Positions 1 through 10,454 of a DNA stretch of 64,000 nucleotides are shown one piece after another (within the stretch, counting starts at the first letter, position 1; every line of letters starts with the position of its first letter). Origin of the DNA: Homarus americanus (taxonomy: Eukaryota; Arthropoda; Malacostraca; Decapoda; Nephropidae). The stretch lies in contig NW_024736071.1 of the NCBI RefSeq assembly GCF_018991925.1, forward strand, positions 12,574,282 to 12,638,281. The letters run 5' to 3'. The notes under the pieces were generated by a model. That model was not told the DNA's origin and did no database searches. It was given only the letters and a program-made list of their open reading frames with translations. A program made the position numbers and the translations under genes.

Positions 1-122
1 ACAAGATGTAATCACGCCACAAGAAGTCACTATCAACGCCACAAGAAGTCATCCTCGCATCAACACCACAAGAAGTCAGCATCAGCACCACAAGAAGTAA
101 TAATCACCACCACAAGATGTCA
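1..122. repeat. Degenerate ~22-bp minisatellite
   Basis: The phrase CCACAAGAAGTCA (last copy CCACAAGATGTCA) recurs at about 17, 39, 66, 88 and 110, giving spacings of 22, 27, 22 and 22 bp. The array probably continues to the left of the window. No coding role is apparent. Confidence 0.85.
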
Positions 123-540
123 ATAGTGTTCTGGGGCTCAAAGGATCGAGGCTATTTCATATTAAGGGAACCTACTGACACGCGAAATGGTCCGGGGAGC
201 TCATGGGAAATAATATATTTACTGGTGTAGACAATTTGATTAAAAATCTGGATTCTCAATCGATGAAGGTTATTACCGAGTCCAGGAAATGTCATGAACG
301 GATGAACGGACGGGCTGAACCCTTTGTTAGTGGTAGGGATAATGATAAGGTTGCCATTACAGGCTACCACTACAGATTGCCAAAGACTGTGTGACACATC
401 TAGACGACAACGAAGAAAATCCATTACCTCCTGACCGAGTTATCATGTTCACACACTCAACTGCATGGCCGAACGCCTGCCATTACTGCTGGACGCGCAC
501 AGAACGGGAGCGCATGTGTTGTTGGGTTTCTCCCTGTCCA
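123..540. other. Unique sequence with overlapping small open frames
   Basis: This stretch is not low-complexity. A 63-codon frame is open on plus (203-394) and a 90-codon frame on minus (152-424). Neither resembles a family I recognise. Such lengths are expected by chance in 64 kb, so I do not call a gene. Confidence 0.3.

Positions 541-606
<66 letters not shown>
541..606. repeat. (TA)n-(GA)n compound microsatellite
   Basis: A short TA run (541-552) passes directly into about 27 uninterrupted GA dinucleotides. Confidence 0.98.
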
Positions 607-607
<1 letters not shown>

Positions 608-745
608 GCATGAGCCAAGCACAGCAAAACGGTATTGTAAAACCCAGCCAGACTTCACAATTACTTGAAGCTTTGAGAGCAGCCCAGGATTAATGAACTG
701 TGGCTTACCCGTAAAGCCTGTGTGTGGTGGCTGCAGGAAAGAGTT
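607..745. other. Short unique stretch between GA tracts
   Basis: Mixed-composition sequence between the first GA run and the GA-rich array. The frames crossing it on both strands are extensions of the GA repeat translation. Nothing recognisable. Confidence 0.4.
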
Positions 746-967
746 CATTGGGGTGGCTATGGGGAGAGAGAGGATAAGTGAAGAGGAAGAGGAGTCATGG
801 GAGCAAGAGAGTCAAGGGGAGGGAAGAGTGATTCATGGGAGGAAGAGGAGTCATGGGGGAGGAAGAGGAGCCGTGGGGAGGAAGGAGGCGTCATGGGAGG
901 AAGAGAGGCGTCATGGGGAGGAAGAGGCGTCATGGGAGGGGAAGAGGTGTCATGGGGATGAAGGAGC

Positions 968-1026
<59 letters not shown>

Positions 1027-1475
1027 TCATGGGGGGAGAGAGAGAGATGAGTCAGTGGGGACAGATAGAAGCTATGGGGAGATATAGAGGAGCCATGGGA
1101 GAGAGAGGAGCGGTGGGGGAGAGAGTATAGAGGATGGGGGGAGAGAGGACAGGAGGAGAGAGCCAGTGGGAGAGATAGGAGGAGCCAGGGGAGGAGATAG
1201 AGGAGCCAAGGGGAGAGAGAGGAGCTGCGGGGAGAGAGAGAGCCATGGGGGAGAGAGGAGCCAGTGGGGAGAGGAGCCATGGGGAGAGATAGAGAGCTAT
1301 GGGGGAGAGAGGCAAGCCAAGGGGGAGTAGAGGAGCCATGGGGGAGAGAGGAGCCAAGGGGAGAAAGAGAGGAGCCCATGGGGAGAGAGGAGCTGATGGG
1401 GAGAAAAGGCGCTATGGGGGAGAGAGAGGAGGCAGGGGGAGAGAAAGGCGCCAGGAAGAGAGAAAGGAGCCAATG

Positions 1476-1542
<67 letters not shown>

Positions 1543-1720
1543 CCCTGGGAAGGGAGAGGGAGGAGTCCTGGGGAGGGAGGAGAGAGCCTGGGGAGGGAGG
1601 AGAGGAGTCCTGGGGAGGAGGGAGAGGAGTCCTGGGAGGAGGGAGAGGAGTCCTGGGGAGGAGGGGAGAGGATCTTGGTGGAGAGAGCGGGAGTTATGGG
1701 GGAGAGACAGACAAGGAGAG

Positions 1721-1799
<79 letters not shown>

Positions 1800-1800
1800 T
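746..1800. repeat. GA-rich minisatellite with three pure (GA)n blocks
   Basis: A purine-rich plus strand is made of variants of GGAGCCATGGGGAGAGAG and GGGAGGAAGAGGAGTCAT, with pure (GA)n blocks at about 970-1022, 1480-1540 and 1723-1797. Open frames through it read as Arg/Glu on plus and Ser/Leu on minus. They overlap in several registers at once, which argues against real coding. Confidence 0.95.
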
Positions 1801-2067
1801 GGACCACTCTGATATATCCATCAGAGAAAATGCATATATACGTGATGCCAAGCCAACACTATGCAATACTGCAAACACTGCATGCATGTTGGAGCACCGG
1901 GAAGGGGAAGGAGGAATTACACGGGATTCAGTAATAAAGAGTGAGAGCGCAAAGGATCAGAAAGGAGAGCGCAAATGAAAAGGACATGCAAGTGAGGTGA
2001 GATTGCAAGAGAGGGTACAGGGATAGTGAAGGTAGGAGGGTGAGCGGGAGAGTAGGAAGGTGCGATG
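1801..2067. other. Spacer between GA array and LINE 3' flank
   Basis: Mostly unique, purine-leaning sequence with no recognisable gene. Confidence 0.4.
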
Positions 2068-2080
2068 ACACACACACACT

Positions 2081-2122
<42 letters not shown>
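2068..2122. repeat. (CA)n microsatellite at LINE 3' end
   Basis: (CA)n with one CTGA interruption. On the minus strand it is the (TG)n tail directly following the 3' end of the LINE at 2123-3146. Confidence 0.97.
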
Positions 2123-2125
<3 letters not shown>

Positions 2126-3145
2126 CTATTACTACTTTGCTGTCACTCGGAATCGCGTGTGACGATCTTCCAGCTATGATAAAATGATATGAGTTATTAG
2201 GGATGTCACCTTCGCTGGTGAGCTCTGAGTAACCAAAGAGGCCGATACGGGACAGGCAGGGTCGTTCACGGATATTGCACGTATGAAGGGCTACAGCTAC
2301 TGCGGGAGGGGCGGCGGCAGCGTCTTTCCGGCGTTGGCGCTTGTCTGCCTCGGTATGCAGTCGAGCCAACTTGAAAGTATTGGTACCTTCTCGTATAGTG
2401 AGGGGGGGGGGGCCATTTGGCATTATTTTTAGGTTTGTCTTAAGACTATCTTTATACCTTTTCAGTTACCCGCCAGCGTTACGTTTACTATTCGTTAGGT
2501 GACTGTAAAGTAGCTGCTTTGGCAGTCTACTGTCGTCCATGAGGGTAACATGGCCAATCCAACGTAGTAGTTCATGGATAATGGCAGCCTCGATGCTCCT
2601 ACAGTCGGTGTCACCGAGAATACTGGCATTTGTTTTCTTGTCTTCCTAGCGAACTCGGAGAATGGAACGTAGACTACGTTGATGAAAGTTTTCAAGTACC
2701 TTAAAGTGCCTCCTGTGTGTGTGACCCATGTCTCGCTGCCATATAGCAGGGTGGGGAGGACCACTGATTGATATACGTGCAACTTTTTAGATAATTTCAG
2801 CTCCCTACAGCTGAAGACACGGGTACGGAGTCTACCAAAGCTTGAGATGCACATCTGATCCGATGTTAAATCTCTTCATCGATGTCCGCGGTGGTGGAAA
2901 GGTGGGAGCCGAGATACCGGAAGTGGGTAACATTAAAAAGGGTAGTACCGTTAAGCTGGATGGATGGTGGAGGTGTGCCTGAACCAGGGGCAGGTTGAAA
3001 GAGAATCCGAGTCTTATGTACATTCACCTCAAGGTGGAAGTGTGCATAAGCATCTGCGAAGGTGTTCAGGATCTCCTGTAGGTCGCGTTCAGTGTGAGCG
3101 ACAAGGATGAGGTCGTCTGCATACTGAAGTTCAGTAATGGAAGCT

Positions 3146-3146
<1 letters not shown>
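2123..3146 (-). mobile_element. 5'-truncated, decayed non-LTR retrotransposon (LINE) reverse-transcriptase fragment
   Basis: Read on the minus strand, the fragment opens inside the reverse transcriptase palm. TELQYADDLILVAHT carries the YADD catalytic motif, followed by the palm-D-like LEVNVHKTRILF and the segment FRYLGSHLS. The frame then shifts near 2860 into FGRLRTRVF and VVLPTLLYGSETWV, typical of the region after the palm. In a further frame, about 2510-2690 reads as the family's usual C-terminal stretch including LLRWIGHV, with an in-frame TAG in place of the expected Trp. Around 2260-2400 the remains continue with an RQRRKDAAAAPP-like stretch and a C-terminal SRIGL motif. A G-run at 2402-2411 disrupts the frame. 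The endonuclease and the front of the RT are missing. The copy is dead. I place it with RTE-like or related LINEs, but the clade is not certain. It lies between (CA)n tracts on both sides. Confidence 0.93.

Positions 3147-3178
<32 letters not shown>
3147..3178. repeat. (CA)n between two LINE fragments
   Basis: About 16 CA units separate the 5'-truncated RT fragment from the 3' fragment of another copy. Confidence 0.97.
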
Positions 3179-3180
<2 letters not shown>

Positions 3181-3215
3181 TACAATGGTATGAGTTATTT
3201 AGGATGTTGCATTAC
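3179..3215 (-). mobile_element. Short LINE 3'-end fragment
   Basis: On the minus strand this reads as ...CATCCTAAATAACTCATACCATTGTATC, closely matching the 3' region of the LINE at 2123-3146 (segment about 2175-2210). It is followed on that strand by (TG)n. It lacks the last ~55 bases seen in the neighbouring copy. Confidence 0.7.
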
Positions 3216-3308
3216 TAAAAAAATAGTAAAGAAAATAAATATCTCTCATGTTTAATTGTTGATCGACGAGTATAATTACTAACATCAATAAACATGTGGG
3301 ATGATGGT

Positions 3309-3310
<2 letters not shown>

Positions 3311-3339
<29 letters not shown>
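3311..3339. repeat. (GT)n microsatellite
   Basis: About 14 uninterrupted GT units. Confidence 0.97.
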
Positions 3340-4374
3340 AAGTATTTTAAACACGATAAACCTTTCTTTAGAATAAAACTAACAATAAGAACAGGTACAA
3401 AATGATAACATTGACGTACAGTACTGTACAGCCAAACACTGATACAACCACACAATTCCTTATAACAAATAAAAAACTCTACAAATAACTGTAAATATGA
3501 ATAAATATAAATATAATTAAAATAACCAACTTCAATACTTATATTAAACTGCCGCTCCCAAGACACATTTCAGTGTTTTATCTTACAATGATAATGATAA
3601 GAAAAGGCTTAGTAAAAGAAGAAGCAGCATGTATGGGTGTATAGAAGGAGTTACAAAGAGAAACACGCGAGGACACAGACAACCAAAGAAAGACAGAAAA
3701 AAAGCAAAAAGATTATTAAATAAATACAGACAGACAGACAGAGAGGTGAGGAGAGACAGAGAGAATGTTGAACATTAATAGAAGATTAAATTCATAATAA
3801 CATGTGAACGGGTGGTGGCGGGTTAGGCTGGCCGACTCGCATGTACATAGAGGGGGAGAGTTCAAGGCGGGGTCCAGTGGTGGTGGATGTATGGTGCCAG
3901 GGGACGGGTCCTGCTGGTGGCATCGCTGACACATCTGGATTCAGCCTTGATCTTGGGCGGTATACAGCCTAACGTGTCACTACCTGTGTGGGTGGGCCCT
4001 AAGACGAACCACTGGCCTCCACGTGGCAGGGTCTGGTAACTGGGAGTTAATCTCAGGCTAACAGTGGTCGCACATTTTGTCACCTAAGAGAGAGGAACAG
4101 ACAGATACACACAACAGTTAAATGCCTATGATAAGTGCCCAATTGTGCCTTGTCTAACGAGTTGTTAGTCCTAAGTTTAGTTTTGGATAATCGAGATGAC
4201 ATATTTCCGGAATCATCTTAGTCTAGGTTTACAATATCATAAAACTAACATAACGCCTCAAAATGGCAGCTAATGCGCAACACACTCCCACAAAACCTGG
4301 GTATGTGCAACTGCTACCACACACACACACACACACTGACATCATGTTCAGAGTGTTGATGTCAAGTGTCACTT

Positions 4375-4412
<38 letters not shown>

Positions 4413-4639
4413 TTCCCATCTTCCATGACTCTCAGTTGTCGCGTCATAGAAAAGAAAACATGAATAATAATCCCACAATTAAACTATGGAGAAAAATGTA
4501 TATCTGATGTAGGTGTTTACTGATACCATGATGTGAAATACTAAATCAATCATCAGACAAAGAGACATAAGGGGTTTTATACTCGATATGGCTGACAGAC
4601 TACAAGACATTAGATTCCCTTGTTATTGGTATAAGAATT
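3340..4639. other. AT-rich unique sequence with small microsatellites
   Basis: No gene is recognisable. It contains a short (ACAG)n patch near 3726-3741, (CA)n at 4318-4336 and (GA)n at 4378-4409. Short frames on minus at 3716-4083 have no recognisable motif. Confidence 0.6.
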
Positions 4640-4778
4640 GGCCATCGTGGACTGTTAATGTGGGACTTATGGTCTGTTAAAACGATTTCTCACCAACGAA
4701 GCAGACATCTTAATAACTCATATCACTTTATCATAGCTGGATGATCGTTATACTCGATTTTGAGTGACAGCAAAGTAG
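4640..4778 (+). mobile_element. LINE 3'-end fragment, same family as 2123-3146, opposite orientation
   Basis: The plus strand here aligns with the minus strand of 2123-2250. Shared stretches include AATAACTCATATCA, TTTATCATAGCTGGA, GATCGT and GAGTGACAGCAAAGTAGTA. Upstream similarity is weaker but visible back to about 4640. The element ends directly in (TATG)n instead of the (TG)n found at the other copy. Confidence 0.85.
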
Positions 4779-4826
4779 TATGTATGTATGTATGTATGTA
4801 TGTATGTATGTATGTATGTATGTATG
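4779..4826. repeat. (TATG)n tetranucleotide tail
   Basis: About 12 TATG units begin exactly at the 3' end of the LINE fragment and are best read as its 3' tail. Confidence 0.95.
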
Positions 4827-5158
4827 CTTATGGTGGGTTAACATCACTGTTTATGTTGGGTTAAAGTCACTGGATTATTTGTTTATAATAGCTAATGTTA
4901 ATAGAGCAATGATACCGAAATATATTAACACACACACACACACTCACATGTTTCTTATTATTAATTTGTTTAATTTCCCTTGCATTAAAACCGTGAGAAC
5001 ACCTGTCAGGTCTATATCGTATTAATTAATTGTTTACTTAATCACCGAAATCAATTTTAATATATTATATCGATGTGTCATTCTGACTTCAAAAAGTATA
5101 TTTAGTTAGATTTTTTTCCTCGTAATCATAAATAAACTTATAATGCACAGCACACACC
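4827..5158. other. AT-rich spacer
   Basis: Unique AT-rich sequence with a small (CA)n at about 4929-4944. No gene is seen. Confidence 0.6.
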
Positions 5159-5405
5159 TAAAATGCACTACACCCTCCTGACAAACACTACATTCTCCTG
5201 ATAAACATTACACCCACGTAACATGAACTACACCCACCAGAAATGCACTACACCCAATCTTAGATACGCTACACCCACCAGAAATGCACTACACTCACCT
5301 GAAATGCACTACACCCACTATAAATACACTACACCCACCAGAAATGCACTACACCCACCAGAGATGCACTACGCTCACCTGAGATGCACTAGACCCACTT
5401 GACAT
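5159..5405. repeat. Degenerate ~20-bp minisatellite
   Basis: Around a dozen imperfect copies of GAAATGCACTACACCCACCA, with 1-3 changes and occasional length changes per copy. Confidence 0.9.
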
Positions 5406-5700
5406 GAACTTTAAGACTACACCCACCTCAATAATCTAGTTACACCTGACAATGCGTGCTTCCTCCTCTATCCGGTAATCAGCGGGGCCAATTAGCCTGC
5501 AGGTTGACATAACTCGCGCTCCACTCCCTGATTCAACAGACCGTCGGCGACCTAATTAAATGTCTCGGTAATTTCTGTGAGTTTGAGATTTGCAGCCGAT
5601 GATAATGAGATCCACACGCTTAGTCAACACCATCTGACTGTGAGCGGTCACTGAGTTACGAGGAACAGAACACGCTGCTGCTGATGCTGTTACATACGAC
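5406..5700. other. Unique sequence
   Basis: Non-repetitive, moderately GC-balanced DNA. No open frame or RNA gene is recognised. Confidence 0.5.
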
Positions 5701-5932
5701 TGTCGCTAACCTAACCTAAGTTGATTGAACCTAACCAAATCCGACCAAACATAAAGACACTTAATCAACCCTAATGCAACTAATCGTAACCACACCCAAT
5801 CTAACTAAATCCAACCAAACATAATCACACCAAATCTCACCTAATCCAACCAAACCTCACCTAAACTAACCCAATTCAACCAAACCTAAACATACCTAAT
5901 GTAACCTAATCCAACCAAACCTAATAACATAA
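5701..5932. repeat. Degenerate CCTAA-like tract
   Basis: Variants of AACCTAATCCAACCAAACCTAA recur without a strict period. It resembles interstitial, decayed CCTAA (arthropod telomere-type) sequence. Confidence 0.75.
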
Positions 5933-6593
5933 TCTTGAAATTTCATACATTATACAAGACCGTAAGAATTTTAAGAATTTGATTACCTCTGTATACACTT
6001 ACGATACAAGCAATCAGCAAATAGCACATATTAGGGTAAGAGGAAAATTGAATAAAGTTTTAGCTAACCCACTACATACATTTCTAGTTGTTAACATAAC
6101 CACCGTCTTCTGCGTTACATGTTATCCATATTGGTTATAGGAGCAGTAAGTTAAACTCGGCAGGATAACACCGTAGACTTTATTTTATATCTGCTACTGT
6201 TTTGACCTTATTTCCATGGTACAGAGACATACTTAAATTACAAATAGGACTGTTCCATACTCGTATTTCCCCTTAGTCTATGATTATCACTTCCCTTATA
6301 TATATATTTTCCGTGATAAAATGAAAAAAATGGGATAATAGTGTCTCGAGAAAATTGTGAAAAAAGTAATAATCAAAATATTGTACCTCACCAAAGACGT
6401 TTCAATGGTGGTCTAATGGGTGAAATTCGTCGTCTACAAATATGCTTATGTATGATTCACCTTCATATTGTTCACGGTGTTGATATATACAGAGATGTTT
6501 ACTTAATAAGATGTGTATAAGCTGTAACCATCATTGTCCCTCCCTTACCCCCGTCCTGCCTCACATCACACCCCCTCCTGTGTCTCGTCTCAG
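5933..6593. other. AT-rich unique sequence ending in a pyrimidine-rich stretch
   Basis: No gene is seen. The last 60 bases are C/T-rich and end in TGTGTCTCGTCTCAG, a good 3' splice-site context for the exon candidate that follows. Confidence 0.5.
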
Positions 6594-6684
6594 CCTCACA
6601 ATCCCGCCAGGACCACTACACACTCAGTACAGGGACACGGTCTAGTCACCCAGTCAACCAGGAGTGGCGCTACACAGTTCTCCA
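6594..6684 (+). other. Candidate exon (unassigned)
   Basis: A 91-bp segment is bounded by a pyrimidine-rich acceptor ending CTCGTCTCAG and the near-consensus donor CAG|GTGAGT. Two of three frames are open; one reads SQSRQDHYTLSTGTR followed by SSHPVNQEWRYTVLQ. Base composition is less AT-rich than its surroundings. I do not recognise the peptide. It could be a coding exon, a 5'-UTR exon, or chance. Confidence 0.35.
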
Positions 6685-6904
6685 GGTGAGTCTTGTTAAG
6701 GTAATCGCTGGAACTCTCTTGTCCTGGATTATTTTAGGGTGGCACCTGGCGAGTCTTAACAACACCAACACCAACAACAACAATACAAGAGAGATTATCA
6801 TAATACATAATAAAAAGAAAGAGCTTTTATATGCTTCAATCTCTACCTTAACTGAGTACAAGTACAGAGGCTTCAAGTTAATGAAAAATACATACAATTT
6901 ATCG
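6685..6904. other. AT-rich spacer
   Basis: Unique, partly ACA-rich sequence before the 51-bp array. No gene is recognised. Confidence 0.4.
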
Positions 6905-7110
6905 CTTGAGATACTTGATAATATGTACTGAAACTCCCTGATGAAGCCACGTACATACAGGAGGCTTCACTGTCTGTACTGAAACTCCCTGATGAAGCCA
7001 CGTACAAACAGGAGGCTTCACTGTCTGTACTGAAACTCCCTGATGAAGCCACGTACAAACAGGAGGCTTCACTGTCTGTACTGAAACTCCCTGATGAAAC
7101 CACAGAACAA
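6905..7110. repeat. 51-bp minisatellite, frame-preserving
   Basis: The word TGTACTGAAACTCCCTGATG starts at 6924, 6975, 7026 and 7077, a strict 51-bp period with very few changes. Because 51 is divisible by 3, a 17-residue repeat (SSGSFSTDSEASCLYVA) stays open on minus over 6873-7124. There is no evidence that it is translated. Confidence 0.95.
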
Positions 7111-7214
7111 AAGAGAGTCTTCAAGATAACAGGAGAAGCGGTAGAGGACAGTAGTGTGTGTTCTCTCTGGCGACACGAAAAGCTACTCTCAACTTTTATT
7201 CGATTAACACACAG

Positions 7215-7760
7215 TCAACACAGTCCTTCCTTCCTTCCTTCCTTCCCCCTCCCTCTTTTCTTCCCTCCCTCCCTCCCTCCCTAACTCCTCGCTTCCTTCC
7301 CCTCTTACTGCTTCCTTCCTGCCTTACTGCTTCCTTCCTGCCTCACTGCTTCCTTCCTGCCTTACTGCTTCCTTCCTGCCTCACTGCTTCCTTCCTGATT
7401 CACTCCACCCTTCCCTCCCTCACCCCTTTCCTTCCCTCCATCAACTTCCTTCCCTCTCTCATTCCTTTCCTCCCTAACTCCTCCCTTCCTTCCCCTCTTT
7501 ACTGCTTCCTTCCTGCCTTACTGCTTCCTTCCTGCCTCACTGCTTCCTTCCTGCCTCACTGCTTCTTTCCTGCTTCACTCATTCCTTCCCTACCTAACTC
7601 CTTCCTTCCATCTCCCATTCCTTTACTTCCTTCCCTCCCTCACTCCTTCCCTCCCTAACTCCTTCCTTCCATCTCCCATTCCTTTACTTCCTTCCCCCCT
7701 CCTTCCCTCCCTTCCTCCTTCCTTCCCTTCCTCCTTCCTTCCTTCCTAACCTCCCCCACA
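7215..7760. repeat. Pyrimidine-rich TTCC/CCCT array
   Basis: CTTCCTTCCTGCCTTACTG (19 bp) and related words repeat many times between runs of TTCC and CCCT. The long Pro/Ser/Leu frame on plus is a product of the repeat. Confidence 0.95.
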
Positions 7761-7944
7761 CTTCTACCCACACCTATACATTCCAGCTTTCTCGAGTAGT
7801 AATAGGTGGGCGAGGGAGAGAGAGGGAAGGGGGGGGGGGAACTAAAGTGGAGTGATTCGTCTCTTTACAGTTCTCAGCATCTCTCAGGAGTCGCAGGAGA
7901 AAGAAAGAGAGATTCTCCCGCCCACACTCCCCAATCCATTCTAT
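7761..7944. other. Spacer with G-run
   Basis: Mixed sequence with a purine patch and a G homopolymer around 7830-7840. No gene. Confidence 0.5.
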
Positions 7945-8110
7945 GACTCGCTATGGTGGCAGCTGTGGTAGTGGTGATAATGGTGGTGGCAGCTGTGGTA
8001 GTGGTGATAATGGTGGTGGCAGCTGCGGTGGTGGTGGTAGTTGTGGTGGCGATATAGTAGTGGTGGTAGAAGTGGTGGTGGTCGTGGTTGTCGTTGTGGT
8101 ATTGGTAACT
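7945..8110. repeat. GGT-rich 30-bp minisatellite
   Basis: Repeats built from GGTGGTGGCAGCTGTGGTAG plus GTGATAAT, decaying to simple GGT/GTT repeats. The Gly/Val frame here is an artefact. Confidence 0.9.
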
Positions 8111-8334
8111 ACTATCTCTAATAATTACCCACCCATGGCTAGTGATTACCTCCCGATGTCTTGAGCAGCCACGGTTACTAATTAAACCTCTCCCCCAACG
8201 CCAGTATTTTATCTAAGGTAATACAGCAGAGTTCTAATTGGCCAATATAACTTTATTCCCGGAGGCGTGGAAGGTCATTAATCCTCACAGTGGTACAATA
8301 TCGTAATTTGGCTGTAATCACTGTTTATATTAAC

Positions 8335-8336
<2 letters not shown>
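8111..8336. other. Unique spacer
   Basis: Non-repetitive sequence. No gene is recognised. Confidence 0.4.

Positions 8337-8384
<48 letters not shown>
8337..8384. repeat. (GT)n microsatellite
   Basis: About 24 GT units, uninterrupted. Confidence 0.98.
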
Positions 8385-8385
<1 letters not shown>

Positions 8386-8463
8386 CTCATCTGTACTACC
8401 TGTATATGTCTGAAAGTATTGGCGGTGCTGTATATGACTGTCTGGGTACATCTACTACCTATA

Positions 8464-8575
<112 letters not shown>

Positions 8576-8645
8576 TACAAGCATTTGTAGAAGAGAATAT
8601 ATTGTGTATATATCAGGTATATCCTATATAAACACAGGTACAGTT

Positions 8646-8779
8646 GGCCACAGGTATAGTGAGCCACCCCTCGGTGACAGTGGGAATCCTAGTGAACCTT
8701 CTTTACAGATATTACATCTATCACATCGCTTACCACAAACCTCGAGTACAAATATTACACCCCAAAAAAATTATATATA

Positions 8780-8867
<88 letters not shown>

Positions 8868-8922
8868 ATAACCACATGTTCGGAAACGCCACCGAGGGGT
8901 GGAACACTATACCTGTGGGCCA
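8646..8922. repeat. Imperfect inverted repeat enclosing a (TA)n tract
   Basis: Arms at 8646-8680 and 8887-8922 are reverse complements with a few mismatches; the shared core reads CCACAGGTATAGTG and CCACCCCTCGGTG. The loop contains a (TA)n tract at about 8773-8866. It could be two opposed copies of a short dispersed element or the ends of a MITE-like unit. Confidence 0.8.
8773..8866. repeat. (TA)n microsatellite
   Basis: Starts as a short TA run broken by one TTA step, then about 40 uninterrupted TA units. Confidence 0.98.
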
Positions 8923-9624
8923 CTCTACATGTGCGTACATGTATACATTTATACAAATTAATACTGAATGTGTATTAGGTACACTAGCTACAAAACGTAT
9001 CAGCAATATTTTTGCTAGACAATGACAACTGGCGAATGATTTTGACAACCCCACCGAGACAACAGGAGTCGCAGTGTTCATTATGACATCCGTCGGATTC
9101 CACCTTGCAGATACTTTCTGTAGCGAGTGTACATCCAATATAAACACACAAACATGTACTATTTATATGTATACATTGTTTTAAGTTAATACTGCATGGT
9201 TAAGTAATAATTGAGGATGTATATGTATCTACACACGTGAATAATGTATGCGTATGTATTAACCAATATAAACAAGCGAGCCCCACTACCTGCCGACTCC
9301 ACCAAAATGTTATTAATAGCCGTCCTGCACCCAGTTACTGATATTCATATGACGTGCAACAGCCAGGCGCAATAACTCATACCCCGACTGACTGCCCCCA
9401 AGACTAATACAGAGGCACATGAAACACAAGCACCAGTAGGAGTATTGTGGCTTTGTTTGGCGTTTTGAAGGTGTACTCGTACTAATTGGTGTCTTGGTGG
9501 AGTAGTGTGGCTTTATATCAATACTGTACACTATACATACACACAAAAACAAACACACACACTCACCCATACACCAATACACAAAACATACAGATCCCCT
9601 CCCTTACATAACTCCATACAACAC
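8923..9624. other. Unique AT-rich sequence
   Basis: Frames on minus at 9313-9582 and around 8900-9147 carry no recognisable domain. A short ACAC-rich patch lies at 9535-9590. Confidence 0.5.
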
Positions 9625-9735
9625 CTAACGTAACCTAACCTAATACAACACACCCTAACCTAACCTAATACAACACACCCTAACCTAACCTAATACAACA
9701 CACCCTAACCTAACCTAATACAACACACCCTACGA
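9625..9735. repeat. 25-bp array combining CCTAA units with a spacer
   Basis: TAATACAACACACCC followed by TAACCTAACC recurs with start points at 9641, 9666, 9691 and 9716, an exact 25-bp period. Each unit contains telomere-type CCTAA words. Confidence 0.95.
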
Positions 9736-10454
9736 CACAGTGGAGTATCTAATCTTCAGGTACTCCCCAAGGGCGAGTATCAACACCTTCAGAAGATCGT
9801 CCTGTATATTCAACAGTACACAATCCACTTTCCCCCCACTCCCACCCTCTCCACCCCTCACAGCTGCAGTGCAATTTACCTGGCATATGAGAACCCATTG
9901 TGGAGTAAGAAGTGTTTCCGTCTGGGAGATATTTTTATGTGACACTGCAGGCGTATATGAAGCTCAGGGAGAGATTCTGTTGTAATTTATTCATTGTTAT
10001 ATCCACTTTATTGTACACTTTTGTTAAACTTACAGTGACTAGTAAATGTTGGGTAGTAGATACCATTTCCATTAACTGCTCCAAGTAGAACAGGGTACAA
10101 CAGGGTACAGATACAATAATAACAATGCAAGTATAACGAGAAATAATTACACTCCTTCAACTATTATAGATACCCAGGGACTTTTCGATCAGCCTCTTCC
10201 TTAATTAACTTGGGTATGTATATGTATTTTCAGAAAGTCAACACCATTACTGCCTGTGACTCCACTACACTTAATCTACACTATACACTACATTACACTG
10301 CCGTTACTATAATATAGAGGTTTTATAATACAACTACAGTATATTCTAAAGACTATAATATTACATCGTATATAAATAGTTGTTCTTATCGGGTCATAAT
10401 TGGGAAGACTCTCACTATACCGAGATAATGAGACGCATGTTTTGTGAGTGATAC
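9736..10454. other. AT-rich unique sequence
   Basis: Two opposite open frames at 9730-9985 have no recognisable domain. No RNA gene is recognised. Confidence 0.5.

Noticed and set aside
152..424. 90-codon minus frame overlapping a 63-codon plus frame
   Set aside because: Chance length, no recognised motif.
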